Shown here in pieces: positions 46,661 through 58,800 of a stretch of 64,000 bases of DNA (its first letter is position 1; every line of letters begins with the position of its first letter). Below the pieces are notes generated by a model. The model searched no databases. It was not told the DNA's origin and saw only the letters and a program-made list of their open reading frames with translations. Both the position numbers and the translations under genes were made by a program. Source of the DNA: Cannabis sativa (Eukaryota > Streptophyta > Magnoliopsida > Rosales > Cannabaceae); NCBI RefSeq assembly GCF_029168945.1, contig NC_083607.1, positions 41,091,257-41,155,256 on the forward strand. The letters are read 5' to 3'.

Positions 46661-48240
46661 ATATTTTAAAATATGGAATTGAGATAATACAGTGTAGAAT
46701 TCTCTTCAGTAAAATAACTTTCTGGTAATTTCAATTTACAGAGTTATAAATCTTCTCTGGTAGAGCTTGAATTATTATAGAATAACTCCTCCACACCCAG
46801 AGTAACCACCACCTCAAAATTTGAATGAGTTGGGGTAGATATAAGAATAACTGATATACAGTTCCTTAATATCTAACATATAGATCACTTTCATAAATCT
46901 TTCTTGAATATCTTCTAACGTTCCTTATTTCATTACATCTCAAATAGCTCCCACTCAATAGCAGATGTCTGGTTAAATAAAACTTTTAACCTCTTATTGT
47001 TTGGAGAGTTATCTAGTTGTGACTTATTGTATTAGTCTGAAACTATAAATTTCTTTAAAGACTAAATCATCAACATAGCAGACTAGTATTTGAAGTGAAA
47101 AATACTTGCTAGAGATTAAGTAATCAAAATTAAGATACCATAAAATGTTATGAGGATTAAGAAATCTTGGCTCAAGTCATTCGAATAGACTGTGCTAGAA
47201 TTCTTTTATCTTATTCTCATAATTCTGATAAGTTATTTCTATCCAAATGAATGGTTAGATTTGATTTTCAGTAGTGTTCTTAAGTTCCTATCACAAGTGT
47301 CAACCTAATGAAGATGGGTAAAGAATTTTAAAATTCTCTCACTCAATTAAGGTAGTGTGATACATTATCAAGAACTTTTATGGGTATCATTATTTACTAC
47401 AACAGTAAAACTAAATTGGAACATACAATCAAGATCAAGGATTTATACTGATAATAGCTAATTCATTATATTACTTCCCTGTTTAAAGAAAATATGTGTT
47501 ACATAGGGTATTGTGGATAAATTCCACCCCTAAGTATATAGAGATTATGATCCACCCCTAAAGGTTATAAAGATCATGATTCTTTAAGTGTTATAGAGAT
47601 TATGTGGAGTTGAATACAATCCAGAGTTCATTAGATATAAAAGATCGTTGAACTGCATAGTTTTCTTAACTTTTCTCCACCCCCATCAGATCAAAAGATC
47701 TTTTTATTAAACAAATTCTCAATAATTGTATTAGAATTAACAATTATTTATAAACATAGAAATAATTTCTAGTGTTTATTTAATGTAACTCTATGAAGAG
47801 TTGTAAATATTATAGAATTTGTATCAATAATAAAAACACTTACACATACAAACATATAAATATAATGTGGTAATTGTGGTTTAAGATAAAGTAAATGAAG
47901 CTCAATCTCATAAATTGCAATTTATTTGTAATAGAAAATAAAATATTATTAATAATAAAAAAAACGTGTATTGCAACATTATGAGAAAAACAGGGATAAA
48001 AATCCCAAACTAAAAATTCGAAATCCAAATTGTTTTTTAAACTAAAATAATTAATTCAAAAAATAAATAAATGAGCTTCATCTTCATCTTGGACGATCTT
48101 CACCCTTTTGTCCAACTTTCCGATCCAACTCACTAAGATAGCATCTGAGTTCAAGTAGCTTGGCCTATAAGAAGAAGAAACAAATAAACAAAGTTAGTCC
48201 AGAATCAAAAATCCAATTGGATAATAGTTCACTAAAACTC
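46441..48240 (-). other. Degenerate interior of the inner copia element
   Basis: No open frame of significance. Some words are shared with 60697-62400 of the other subfamily (CTCCCACTCAATAGCAG.TGTCTGG), so this is likely decayed pol. Most of a normal copia pol (about 4 kb) is missing. Confidence 0.5.
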
Positions 48241-49031
48241 TTAAAGTTTATAAAAAGACATACCTTGTTTCTTTGTAAGAAGTTTAGGACATTGGGGTTT
48301 CCAATGGCCTTTCTCATTGCAGTAGAAACACTTTCCTTTTAGTGCATCACCAGAAGCAGCAGCCTTTTTGTTCTGAACTATTTTCACAGTTTTGGCTCGC
48401 TTCTTTCTGTTTTTCCACTTCTTCTTAGATTTAGGTCTTGAAGTAGAGGCAACATGTGCCTCAGGTTTAACCGTCCCATACCATTGCCAGAATTGTGAGG
48501 TTTTACCCCCTTTCTTCTTGGGTCCTCCAATCAAATTTTCATATGTCTGAAGGTCATTGACTAACTCATGAAAGTCTACGTCCTTTTTGTTCATGACATA
48601 ATTTGATGTATAGGGCAGAAAAGCTGGAGTCAGACTATTCAAGATAAGGCTTACTTGAGTAGTGTGATCCATTTCAGCACCATGATCCTGGGCTTCTTGG
48701 AAATAACTTGCCATTAGGAGAACATGATCACGCACATTCTGATGGGGTTCCATTCAGCAGCCGTTTCAGTTTTTGCAAACCGTGTTTTAAGGGTGTCAAC
48801 CATGCTGGAAAGCATGAAGTATCGAGCTTTATTGTTAGCATTCTACCAACGCTCGTACTTTTCTTTAACAGCTTTGGTTGCATTGTCACCCGGCTGATCA
48901 GGAGACGGCTCAGTTAACACAAACAAGGCACTTTCTCCTATGAGAGCAATATTAATGTTCTCATTCCATTTTGGAAAGTTAGATCCATTTAGCTTATTTT
49001 CAGTCAAGAGTGATAACATGGGATTCGACAT
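48241..49031 (-). pseudogene. Copia gag, one stop and a small deletion
   Basis: ATG at 49031 starts MSNPMLSLLTENKLNGSNF, followed by PKWNENINIALIGESALFVL, the usual copia gag opening. TAG at 48843-48845 interrupts it (ERW, stop, NANNKARYFMLSSMVDTLK continues in frame). Near 48755 the frame shifts by a deletion that removes part of the capsid region, and the rest (48241-48753) reads NVRDHVLLMASYFQEAQDHG, then LNSLTPAFLPYTSNYVMNKK, a Lys-rich linker and a CCHC knuckle, CFYCNEKGHWKPQC, near the end. Gag coats the element RNA. Identification is firm; this copy is broken. Confidence 0.88.
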
Positions 49032-50843
49032 GGTTATACAGGATACTAAAAAATAATAAATAGAAATCAATAATGGTTTAACACAAAATCCAATTCAGAA
49101 ATTATAAGCACATAGCATGAAGGAATGATAAGAGAAAATACTAAAAAATACAATCCTAAATAATTTCCAAGGTTTTCAACAAACTGATATCAGTCTCCCG
49201 TTTAGGCGAGAGTCAAAGCTACCATCCATTGAATAGAGTTGTGAGCTCATCTAAAATATTAAACATTCTAGCAACCTTTTGTTCAATCAAGATTAGAATC
49301 CAGGGTTGTCCCGTTTAGGCGAGATTCAAGACTATTCTATCTTATGAGCTTCTACCATTGTTTCATATTTTGTAAGTCAAATACAGTCGCCACCATTAGG
49401 GTGATCCATACCATATAAAACACTTACAAAGCTACTTATCTTTCGAGATTAAACGGTGCTAACTTGCTAATGAACGTTCCTCCATTAGGGAGGATTACTC
49501 ACTAAAACAAAAGCTATGTAAAACCAACAATGGAGATCGAATATCTTAATAATAATAATAAAGCTCATTATTTAAAATGTATTTTCTTTATTATTTATAA
49601 TAAAATATATTCATTAAATATCGAATTTAGAATAAAATTCTAATTAGAATTTAATTTAATATTTATAAAATTATACTTAGATGGTGATTAAAATAAATTG
49701 AATTATTTCCATCTTAGTAATAATTTTCCAATAAATGTTAAGAAAATTATTTAATTTAAGTTGTATTAATTTAAATTAATTTGCAACTCAAATTTAAATT
49801 TTCATGAGAATATATTTATTGTATTTTGAAAAAGAAAGTATAAAACTTTACTATTTTGGAAATAATAATTACTTAGAAAAAAATACTTCAAGCAAAAATA
49901 TCACCTATCTAGATTTTTCTTTGACTAATTAATTCAATTTCTAATGATATACTTTAATTCATTTATTTTAAATTAATCATTAAATGAAAAAAAAAAATCA
50001 TTGATTTAAGTTGGTCCAAAAATTAATTAAAATAAATAATTAATTTACAACTTAATCTATTTTTCAAGATAAATTCAAAATCATCTTGCATAATTAAATG
50101 CAATTTCGAAATTGATTAATAAAATAAAGAAAATATATTTTTGAAAATTATTTAAATTTAAGTTGAAAAAATAAATTTCAACTAAAAATAATTTTCGATT
50201 TAATTAAGTGTCATGAAAAAGAAATATTTAAGTATCATGATGAAAATCAACTTAGATATTTAATTTTCAATTTAATTAAATGTATTAAATTCAAGAAATA
50301 AATAATTAAGTGTAGAGAAGGCTTAATTATTAATCTCTAGTTTAATACTAGGAAAAATATACTTAACCTAAATTGTACCAAAATTAATTATATAAATAAT
50401 TAATTTCACAATGTATAATATTTTCCTATTTAATATTAGAAATAATAAGTAGTCTAGAAATAACTATCTAGAAAATATCTTATTTCAATAAGTATCTTTT
50501 CAACAAAAATTTGAAAAATATCTAATATAAGTTGTTATAGAAAAAATCTAGAACTTAAATATTTTCAAATTTAAATTTAACTAAATATCAAAAATTAAGT
50601 TGTAACCACTTAATTTGAAAAATATTCTATTTTAAGTTTAAAATTAACTTAAAAAATATCTTAAGAATCTTCAATAACTAATACCTAGAATTCCTCAACT
50701 TAATTTTAAATTTTAAAAAAAAAATATTCAAATTTAAGTTAGATAAGAAAAATCAGTTAAAATAACCAATTTATAACTTAAATAGGAATATTTAATTAAA
50801 TAAGCTTCAGAAAGAATCTAGTTAGTTAAAATTCTTTATTTAA

Positions 50844-50976
50844 TTTTTTTTTTTGAAACAAAGATTGCAACTTTCATTAAAGCAAATCAGCTAATAAAAT
50901 AGCTTCCAAACCAGCAGGGACAGACCCCCTATTGGAAATACGATCAGGACATGAACCAGAAGAACGAGCTAACCAG
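50844..50976 (-). mobile_element. 5'-truncated LINE tail, 133 bp
   Basis: On the plus strand it starts with 11 T (poly-A tail in the minus sense). The minus-strand reading ends WLARSSGSCPDRISNRGSVP, then AGLEAILLADLL and a stop, like the end of a plant L1 RNase H region. TTAA lies at both edges (50840-50843 and 50977-50980). The matching place in the 6.3-kb element (near 9946) lacks it. Confidence 0.65.
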
Positions 50977-52339
50977 TTAAATACAAGAAAAATACAAATA
51001 GTTTCTCTAGAAATAATATCTAAAACTAAGAGTGTTTTTCTTAAAATTAACTTTAAAATATGAAAATGAAAATAAATTTCATATATTTTAAAGTTAATTA
51101 TGTTGCTGATCAATTTTATTAGGTTAAACTAATTTAATTAACCTAGCACAGTTATTCAAATCAGGCAAATGGGCCTTCACAATTGGGGTAGTTCATGTGA
51201 GGGGGAGTTGGGTTCAGTATGTCGTACCCACTTCTATTGGCCCCAAACTCTCACACAGGGCCCAAAAGAGAGGAATTTAACCTTAAAATAAATAACTGTT
51301 ATTAATTGAATAGGTCCAAAAACTAAATGGACCTAAATAAAATCTATCATGGTGTGACATTTTATTAAGCAACAACCTATATGCATCTATATAATAAAAT
51401 AAATATATAGGCTCACACAGGCACACATTTGGATGGATCCTATCATGTTGCTAGGTCATACACAGATGAAAGAAGATTGTAAAATTTACCTATTACAAAT
51501 TATTTACTTGACCTATTGACAATTGAACCATGGGTTAAAATCAGATCATTGGATCTGTCAACAAGTTAACCATGGCAATTTAGATCAAGCAATAATAGGT
51601 TTTATGAAACTTACACATAAGCTAAAACACATACTCCTGCAACAAGATGAACTAGATAGTTGGATGTAGGATTTATTTAATTTTAAATAATTAAATTTCG
51701 AAAAAAAAAATAATTAAATAATAAAAAAAATATTTTCCAATTTAAAAATAATTAAAATAATATTTAAAATTAAACCTACAATTTTGAAAAATTAGGTTTC
51801 AACTAACCTAAATATCATTTCAAAAATTTGCTAACTACTTTTCAAAATTTAGTGTTATTTTATAAATTAAATATTCAATAAAAATTAAAAAAGATAAATA
51901 AATATATTTTTTAGATTTTATAATTTAATTTAAATTTAAAAAAAAAATAACAAAATTTAGAAGTTAGCAAAATATCTTATTTCTATTCAAAATATCATGA
52001 TTATAGTTATCTTATTTTAAATTTAAATAAAGTCAAATTATTTAAAAAAAATATTTAATTTAAAAAATTTAATATCTGACCTTAAAATTAAAAATAAGAT
52101 AAAATATAATCAAATTTAAAAATAAGATAAAAATTAAGCAAAAGGATAGATTTTTACTTGTTTTCAAATTCAAATTACACTAATATCTAAGATTAATTTA
52201 AAAAAAATTCAAATTAATTTATTTCTGATATTAGATTTGAAAATTGAAAATTAAAAATGAAAATACAAAACTACACAAAAAATCAGAAGTTAATTCCATG
52301 AAATAGCATGAAAAATCGAAAAAAAACGAAAAAATTGCG

Positions 52340-52550
52340 AGCTGTACGGACATTATGCATTGCATCCTGTCCGCGCGCGCTGGGGAGGATGCACGGCCGA
52401 GAAAACTCGGTGCATAGGGACATCTGCAGCATATCTGCGTGCGGATGAGGGGTTTCGGACACCTTTGGGCGTGTTGCTCGGACAAAATCTTGTCTGAACA
52501 CGCACCTGACCGAGGAACACTCGATTCCGCGCGCGTGGGGAAGATGCATC
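52340..52550 (-). other. GC-rich island in the copia leader
   Basis: GCGCGCGCTGGGGAGGATGC, GGCCGAGAAAACTCGG, TCCGCGCGCGTGGGGAAGATG. Sharply GC-rich within AT-rich sequence, with nearby self-complementary words. Equivalent islands are at 11270-11360 and 53118-53290. Confidence 0.7.
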
Positions 52551-52811
52551 ACCCTGATATTTTTTGAAACTTCGAAAAATCATAACCAATTCAAATTAAA
52601 TCGAAATCGAGTTCTGTAAAAAAGTAAATTGCTTAATTTTTTCCATACTATTCAATAAAAATAATTCCAGAAACAGAATTTTAATTATTTTTCACGAAAA
52701 TTCACAAACATCAATCAATCATCATATAACACACAAAAAACATGAACCCATCCAAATCACAAACAAATCGTTTTAAAGTCTAAATTTCTTGCAAGCAAAT
52801 CAATTACCATT

Positions 52812-52823
52812 GCTCTAAGGCCA
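52812..52823 (-). promoter_or_regulatory. Degenerate primer binding site
   Basis: Complement reads TGGCCTTAGAGC where TGGTATCAGAGC is expected. Two bases from the LTR at 52826. Confidence 0.6.
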
Positions 52824-52825
52824 GT

Positions 52826-53112
52826 TGTTGGAATTTATTTTACCAGGATCTTAGATCTACTCACAAGTATGTTGTTTAACACCCTAAATATGAACTTTCT
52901 AAAACGATAATTAAACACATATAAAGTTAAGAAAACCTTACATTGATGGCAGCGGAATAATGTCTCCTTCCACTCAGATCTCTAACCCTTGTATCCTTTC
53001 TGTCGCAGAGTATTATCAAGATCTGAGCCCGAATGTCCTTCTCTTTGTGTGTGATCCTTCACAGTCTTCCAATCTATGATTGAGGTACCACTTGCTGTGC
53101 GTGGGCACTACT
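52826..53112 (-). repeat. Right LTR of the inner element, truncated
   Basis: 287 bp of LTR (TGTTGGAATTT to GTGGGCACTACT), then an abrupt switch to TGGGCCCCACT and leader sequence. Confidence 0.8.
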
Positions 53113-53559
53113 TGGGCCCCACTGTCCGCGCGCACGAGGAGGATTGCTCAACCGAAGAACCTCGGTGCAAGAGGCTACATGCAGCCTCTTCGCGTGCGTA
53201 AGGTGCGATTTCAGACAAGATCTGTGTCTGAGCGCGTGCTGTCCGAGGGTTACCCCTCATCCGTGCGCGTAGGTGAGTTGCATCAACCCGATATTTTTCC
53301 GATTTTCAAAAAATCATAACTAATTCAAATAAAATCGAAATTGAGTTCTATAGAAAAGTAAATTTTTTAATTTTTTCCAAACTATGCAATAAAAATAATT
53401 CTAGAAACAGAATTTCAATTATTTTTCACGAAAAATCACAAACATCAATCAATCATCATATAACACATAGATCAACATGAAACCATCCAAATCACATACA
53501 AATCTTTTTAAGTCCAAATTTCGTGCAAGCAAATCAATTACCATGGCTCTGATACAAGT
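53113..53559 (-). other. Leader stub and primer site of the outer element
   Basis: GC-rich island (53118-53290), then the AT-rich sequence seen before other primer sites, then a primer site complement at 53546-53557 (TTGTATCAGAGC, one mismatch to the iMet site). Confidence 0.75.
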
Positions 53560-55455
53560 TGTTAGAATTTATTTTACCAGGATCTTAGATCTACTCACAA
53601 GTATATTGTTTAACACCCTAAATATGAACTTTCTAAAACGATAATTAAACACATATAAAGTTAAGCAAACCTTACATTGGTAGCAGCGGAATAATGTCTC
53701 CTTCCACTCAGATCTCTAACCCTTGTATCCTTTCTATCGCAGAGTATTATCAAGATCTGAATCTAAATGTCCTTCTCTTTGAATGTGATCCTTCACAGTC
53801 TTCCAATCTATGATTTAGGTACCACTTGCTGTGTGTGGGTACTACTCTATCACTAGAGGGTTTGAAATTGTGAAGAGGAAAAGAGAGAGAGGTAGGGTCG
53901 GCTATAGAGAGAGAAAGTGGAAGGCTCAATTTTTCTGAAAAAGGTAATCTTTTATTTTCTGACAAAAAGCTTGAAAAACTTGTTTTTTGACTGAGCCATC
54001 ACTTTCTATTTATAGGAAACTACTAGGTTTAGGTTAGTAATTATTTGGCAATAAAATAATGAAAATATTAATTGGAAAAAGCTAACCAAGTGGTCGGCCA
54101 TAGGTGTTATTGGGCCTCACTTGGATTTTGCAGTTTTCACAATTTTTATCTCTATTTTCTCAAAAATGCCAATTTTCTAATTCTAACCATTTAAATGCCA
54201 AAAATAATTATTTAATAACTAAAATAGTTTATTAAATAATATTTTCATTTAATATAATTATTAATTAGACATATAGAGTCTCTTAATTAATAAATAAACT
54301 TAGAATCTCTTTTCTTTACAATTTCACCCTGCTTAGTGAAAATTCACAAATTAGACATAGTCTAACTTTAGAATTATAATTGATTAATAATAAATCAATT
54401 ATTGAGTCTTACAAGCAGTATGGTCTCAACTAGAATGGGGACCATGGATCTATATGCTGAGCTTCCAATAAGTAAACCGAATTTACTATGTAGGTCCCTA
54501 CTTATTAATTCCTTGTTGAATCCACTCTTAGAACTTAGAATTGCACTCTCAGACTTATAGAGAGCATTCTATATGTTTCACGATATAGATATGCTATCTC
54601 ATTTAACTATTTTTATAATCTTAATGTGATCAAAGATCCTCTATATAGATGATTTACATCGAGATGGGATAAATTTACCGTTTTCACCCCTCAATGTATT
54701 TGGCCCCTTAAAACACTTAGTTACCTGTAAATGATGTTTTAGTGATCTAAGAATTAGTCATTGAAACAAGAGCTTATCCATTTACTTCTATTTAGCTAAG
54801 CTCGAAGGGAATCATCACTTGACTTCTATACACTAGTAGAAGCTATAGATTCCATATTTATGTTCAGCGCTCCCACTCAATCATACTATCATGTTCCCAA
54901 AATATACGTATCACCCTAACCCAAAAGTAGGCTTAACTAATAAATCAAAGAACATGAATAGCACTCCTGAGTTGAGCCTAAGAATATCAGGATTTAGATT
55001 CTTTTAATCTAAGATCAACTACTGACATTGACTTGGAAAGATACAACGGTAAGTTTATAATATCTAAAACTAAGTTCAATATCGGTCCAGTCCAATGTAT
55101 ACTCCATACATTCGAAACCAGTATACTTTACCAATGTCCTGGAAAGAACATAACACTTACTCCAAGTATAAGTACACATCATTGCTGATTATCACATCAG
55201 TGTAAATCCAAAACACTGATGAAACTGGGACTTAGTCTTTTGAATCATATAATCACAATCACATTCCACTATGTTGACAATACTGTAATTGTGAATAAAT
55301 ATATGTTCTGGACTTAACAGATTTTGTGTATATATATGTTAAACATATTAAACCATAAGCATGAAAAATTCATGCAAACATAAATCACTTCAAAATTCTT
55401 CCATTGATAACTAATCAGATTGTAAAGGGTTTTATTTAGGGCACAAAACCCAACA
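53560..55455 (-). repeat. Right (5') LTR of the outer element, complete
   Basis: 1,896 bp. The first bases are TGTTAG rather than TGTTGG, a single G-to-A change. Ends CCCAACA followed by TSD GGTCA. Confidence 0.9.
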
Positions 55456-56866
55456 GGTCAGTATGATGGTTGGTATAGAGTGTTGGGTTGTCCGTGGGTG
55501 TTAATTGTTTGGTTTTATGAATGTTGTCCTGCCATGGTAAACACTTTCTGGAAAAGAGTCTCATCCAGGATTCCAAGAAGTTTGAATTGGAGCAATACCG
55601 TTGTGACCAAAAATCCAACTCTTAGAGACTTGAAGGGCAAGATTTTTGATTTGTCGTTGAACAACGTGATTTTTAGTTTCTTTACTATTTTTTTTTCTTT
55701 TGTGTTGTTTTATTAATATTTGGTTATTTAATTGTTTTTGTTTCGTATTTTTTTGTTTTGATTATGATTTTCAGTTAAAGATTAAAAACATTTGTCATAC
55801 TGATGAGGAAAGGCAGAAGCTACAATTGGAAGGTTTATTTCTAGATGAATCTATTGATGATCGCAGTATATCTAAGCAAACATTTGAGAGTGGTTCATCT
55901 TCTAAGAAGTCTGATTCAAAGGACATTGATTTGTTGAAATCTAAGTTGGAGCTGGTCATTTTTAATCAAGAATCCTTGATCGAAGACTTCATTTCCTTGA
56001 GGTGTTTTGTTGACATTAATTTCAAGTCTGTAATGACTGTAATTAAGGATATTCAAGAAAAAGTTAATGTCATTCATGGTCAACCTTCTGTTGAGGTATT
56101 TAATCATACTTTATTCTTTCTGTTTTTACATGCTTTGTTTTTAGTTTTTTTCCTGTTTTATTTTAGTTGCATTACTATTGTATGATTCAGAGTAAATCAT
56201 CTGATGAGTTAGTAACACAAGATTCTAATGATGATGATGATTATGATAATGATGATGCTGAGGATGATGACAGGGAATTGCCTGATCCTGAAAATATTGA
56301 TTTCGACTCCGATGATGGTGATGCGTTGGTTAAAGATGGTGGTGATGCTGCTGGAGATGATAAGGTTGTTAATGATGTTCCTGCTGCTAATGTGAATCAA
56401 TCTGAGACTATTGCTGCCAGTGATGAAAGGGCTAAGGATGTTGAGAACGTTAAGGCCAAAGAGTCTATTTTAAAGGGGGATAATTTTTTCGATGGTTTAA
56501 GCCAGCTTGAAATTGATGATGACCAAGTTGTGTTGGCTAGTTTAGAGGCTGTTCGTAAAATCAATGTAAGTGTAACTTAATTTGTTTGCAAGTAAAATAT
56601 GTTTTATTTTAGTTGCTTGACAGTTTTAAGTTTGTTTCGCGATTGTTCCTTTTCTGATTTTCAATTTGTTTTTTCAGGTCCTAGAACTCAATCCAAGTGT
56701 TGCTGTTGAAAAGACTGCTGCCATTCCTTCTGATGAAGAAGCTGAGGACACTGTTTCTTGATACACCTCTTTTGGATAAGAGAAAGCGTGCACCGGCATT
56801 GAAATTTTCTTTTGTTGATTTTGGGTCGGCTGATCTGAGGAGCACTCCAATGGAGGTAATGACATC
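55456..56866 (+). pseudogene. DUF1985/Ulp1-family gene, 3' part, lacking the protease domain
   Basis: Continues from 41565 after the copia nest: QYDGWYRVLGCPWVLIVWFY completes the DUF1985-like module, then PRSLNWSN. Further exons: about 55775-56094 (charged, helical; acceptor TTTTCAG), about 56191-56565 (very acidic, Asp-rich runs), about 56679-56853 (a 1-base shift near 56755, then LFLDTPLLDKRKRAPALKFS, STPME). A donor follows (GAG|GTAATG near 56854). The Ulp1 catalytic part expected next is absent, because a gypsy-type LTR starts at 56912. The basic KRKR segment before the missing domain fits TE Ulp1 proteins. Not functional as it stands. Confidence 0.65.
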
Positions 56867-56911
56867 AGGTTTTTAATCAGGAGGAGATGAGAGGGATTTT
56901 AAGATGGAAAC

Positions 56912-58265
56912 TGTAAAGACCGCTTAGCTTAAATTTGGAAATTTAGCAGATAATTAGGGTTTAATTATGAAAATTAGTTATTAATTCTAAATTATTAATT
57001 TATGATGATTTATTTGAATTTAGAATGCATTTTATATGTCATATATAGAAATTTCATAATTTTGCATGTTTAGTGTCAAGCAATATTGGAACGCGGTGTA
57101 TGGCTTAGTTGAATCAGATCTTAGTATTTTAGTATAGTGGGGTGACTTAGTTAGACATTGGGTATGTCGAGAATAGTCGGGAATTTAGAATTTCTGAAAT
57201 TACCCCTTAGTGATCTTAAGTGGCTAATAGTATGGAAGGGCAAAATTGTCATTTTTGCCAAGCCTTAGTTTGTCTTTTTGTGAGATTGGGGTTTAGTGGT
57301 AAATCTGATTTTTAGTAATGTTTAAGGCTGATATTAGTTGAATTAATCAAAAGGGTATTATCTCTTTTTCATGAAAAAAATCAAAGTAAAGGAAAATCTC
57401 ATTTTCTCTCTATTCTCTGTCATTTTCGAAACCCATAGAACCAGCTAGGGTTGGGTGTTCTTCAGCAGCTCTAGGGGATTTCCAACTAAGTTTCAAGTAA
57501 ATCCAAGCCAAGGTATAGCTCTTTCAACCTCCTCTTTGTTTTTCTTGAAGTTTAAGGAAAGAAAAATTATGCATGCTTGCGGTTTTGTTGTTGTGGTTGC
57601 TGTTAGTGTTTAGTTTTGTTTTTAGAAGTTAAATTGTGGTTGATTGTACTTGTTTAAGCTTGAACTGATGGTTGTTAGTTAGATTTAACCAAGTTTTGAG
57701 TTTTGAACTCAAACTTAGAGCTCTAATGGTGGATTGTGTTTCTGAGCATGTTAGTTGGTTTTGTTGCTTGGGTTATGTTCATTAGGGTCTAAATAGCAGG
57801 TCTGGAAGGTTTCATGAAGTTTGGGGTTGATTTGGTTGAGATATGAAAATTTTGGTCATTCCTGCACTGAAGCAAAATTCTAGTTCAGAGGGGCTTGTAG
57901 GAACCGGAATTCCAGTTCGCTCGCATGAATTTTCCCTGAACCGAAGTTCCAGTTGGGGAACCAGTCTACCGGTTGGGGCAATTTTGAGAACCCTAGGTTT
58001 TCCCATTTTTGTGTTGTTTAGGGTATTGCCATGTTATTTATCGATAGGGAAACTCTTAGTTTCTAGTTTAAGTCCCCGGAAAATGATTTAGCATGTCACT
58101 CACCTATGTTATGATTGATGTGATTTAGGAGCATGTAATTCGCCGAGCAGTTGTTCCACTCAGGTTGGCCGGCACACCTGAATTCAGAAGCAAGGTAAGA
58201 TTAGTATAATGTCATGCATATGCTTATACATGTTTAGCGTACATGTTAGTTGCCATCAGAATAAC
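56912..58265 (+). repeat. Diverged Ty3/gypsy LTR, truncated
   Basis: Starts TGTAAAGACCGCTTAG, with the same order of blocks as 27625-30037 (GGGAATTTAGAATTTC; CCGGAATTCCAGTT palindromes at 57900-57985; CCCCGG near 58075; ACATGTTTAGCGTACATG near 58228), but clearly diverged and without the 100/73-bp array. The right end is replaced by other sequence. Confidence 0.8.
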
Positions 58266-58420
58266 ATATTAGATATATGTTAGGCAAATTTTATATAGCC
58301 ATCAGATTAGCATATCAGGGCAACAGTGAGGTATACATAGAGTTGCACCGAGATGCCATCAGATATATGCTAGGCTATCAGACAGTATGGATTAACTGCT
58401 ACCACATCAGTACCACTTTT
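58266..58420. other. Short segment with GCCATCAGA repeats
   Basis: GCCATCAGA(A/T)TA-type words recur at about 58250, 58299 and 58352. It may be the LTR's own repeat region or filler between two truncated elements. No gene. Confidence 0.4.
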
Positions 58421-58800
58421 GTTTTATATTAGTGCAAGTGGGAGTTTGTTGGGTTTTGTGCCCCAAATAAAATCCATTTCAATATAATCAGATAAACTAA
58501 TAAAGATCAGAAATAACATTTTATGTTGCATGGTTCACATGATTTATTTCATGATTGTTTAATGTATAAATTCTATTAAGTCCAGAACATATGAATCTGT
58601 TAATGATTATTGTGTTGTCAGCACAGTGGAATATAATCTTGATTATATGTTCGAAAGTTTCATTCCCTCATTTGTCAATTCACTGGATTTAGACTGGCAT
58701 GATAGTCAGCGGTAGGTATTCTTACACCTTGGATAAGTGTTATGTCCTTTCCAGGGCATTGGCAAAGTTTACGAGTATCGGATGTATGGAGTATGCATTG
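58421..58800 (+). mobile_element. Copia 3' end fragment in plus orientation
   Basis: Polypurine tract GTGCAAGTGGGAGT (near 58432), then LTR start TGTTGGGTTTTGTGCCCC at 58447, about 350 bp of LTR, cut at ...GGAGTATGCATTG by a minus-oriented relative inserted at 58801. The cut is inside the LTR. Confidence 0.8.

Larger units (their letters stand above)
49032..52811 (-). other. Long AT-rich leader of the inner copia element
   Basis: About 3.8 kb, no gene. Two CCCGTTTAGGCGAGA words lie near 49198 and 49308, as in the other subfamily. Contains a LINE tail (50844-50976) and a GC-rich island (52340-52550). Confidence 0.65.
41566..55455 (-). mobile_element. Nest of Ty1/copia-type elements, 13.9 kb, TSD GGTCA
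   Basis: Outer boundaries are TGTTGGAATTT at 41566 and CCCAACA at 55455, flanked by GGTCA at 41561-41565 and 55456-55460. All elements are minus-oriented. The outer element keeps a truncated left LTR (41566-42462), a leader stub (53113-53559) and a full right LTR (53560-55455). A second element starts at 42463 inside the outer left LTR. It has a duplicated left LTR block, a gag pseudogene, a long leader and a truncated right LTR (52826-53112) fused to the outer leader. LTR ends, primer site and polypurine tract are like those of the 6.3-kb element but the LTRs are clearly a different subfamily. Confidence 0.85.

Noticed and set aside
52231..53319. Cys/Arg-rich ORFs in the GC-rich leader islands (52231-52589, 53080-53319)
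   Set aside because: Overlapping in several frames and unconserved between copies. A consequence of base composition.
55700..56185. 161-codon ORF at 55700-56185 as an independent gene
   Set aside because: It merges an intron-like T-rich stretch with the real exon 55775-56094. The splice acceptor TTTTCAG and following exon explain the coding part.
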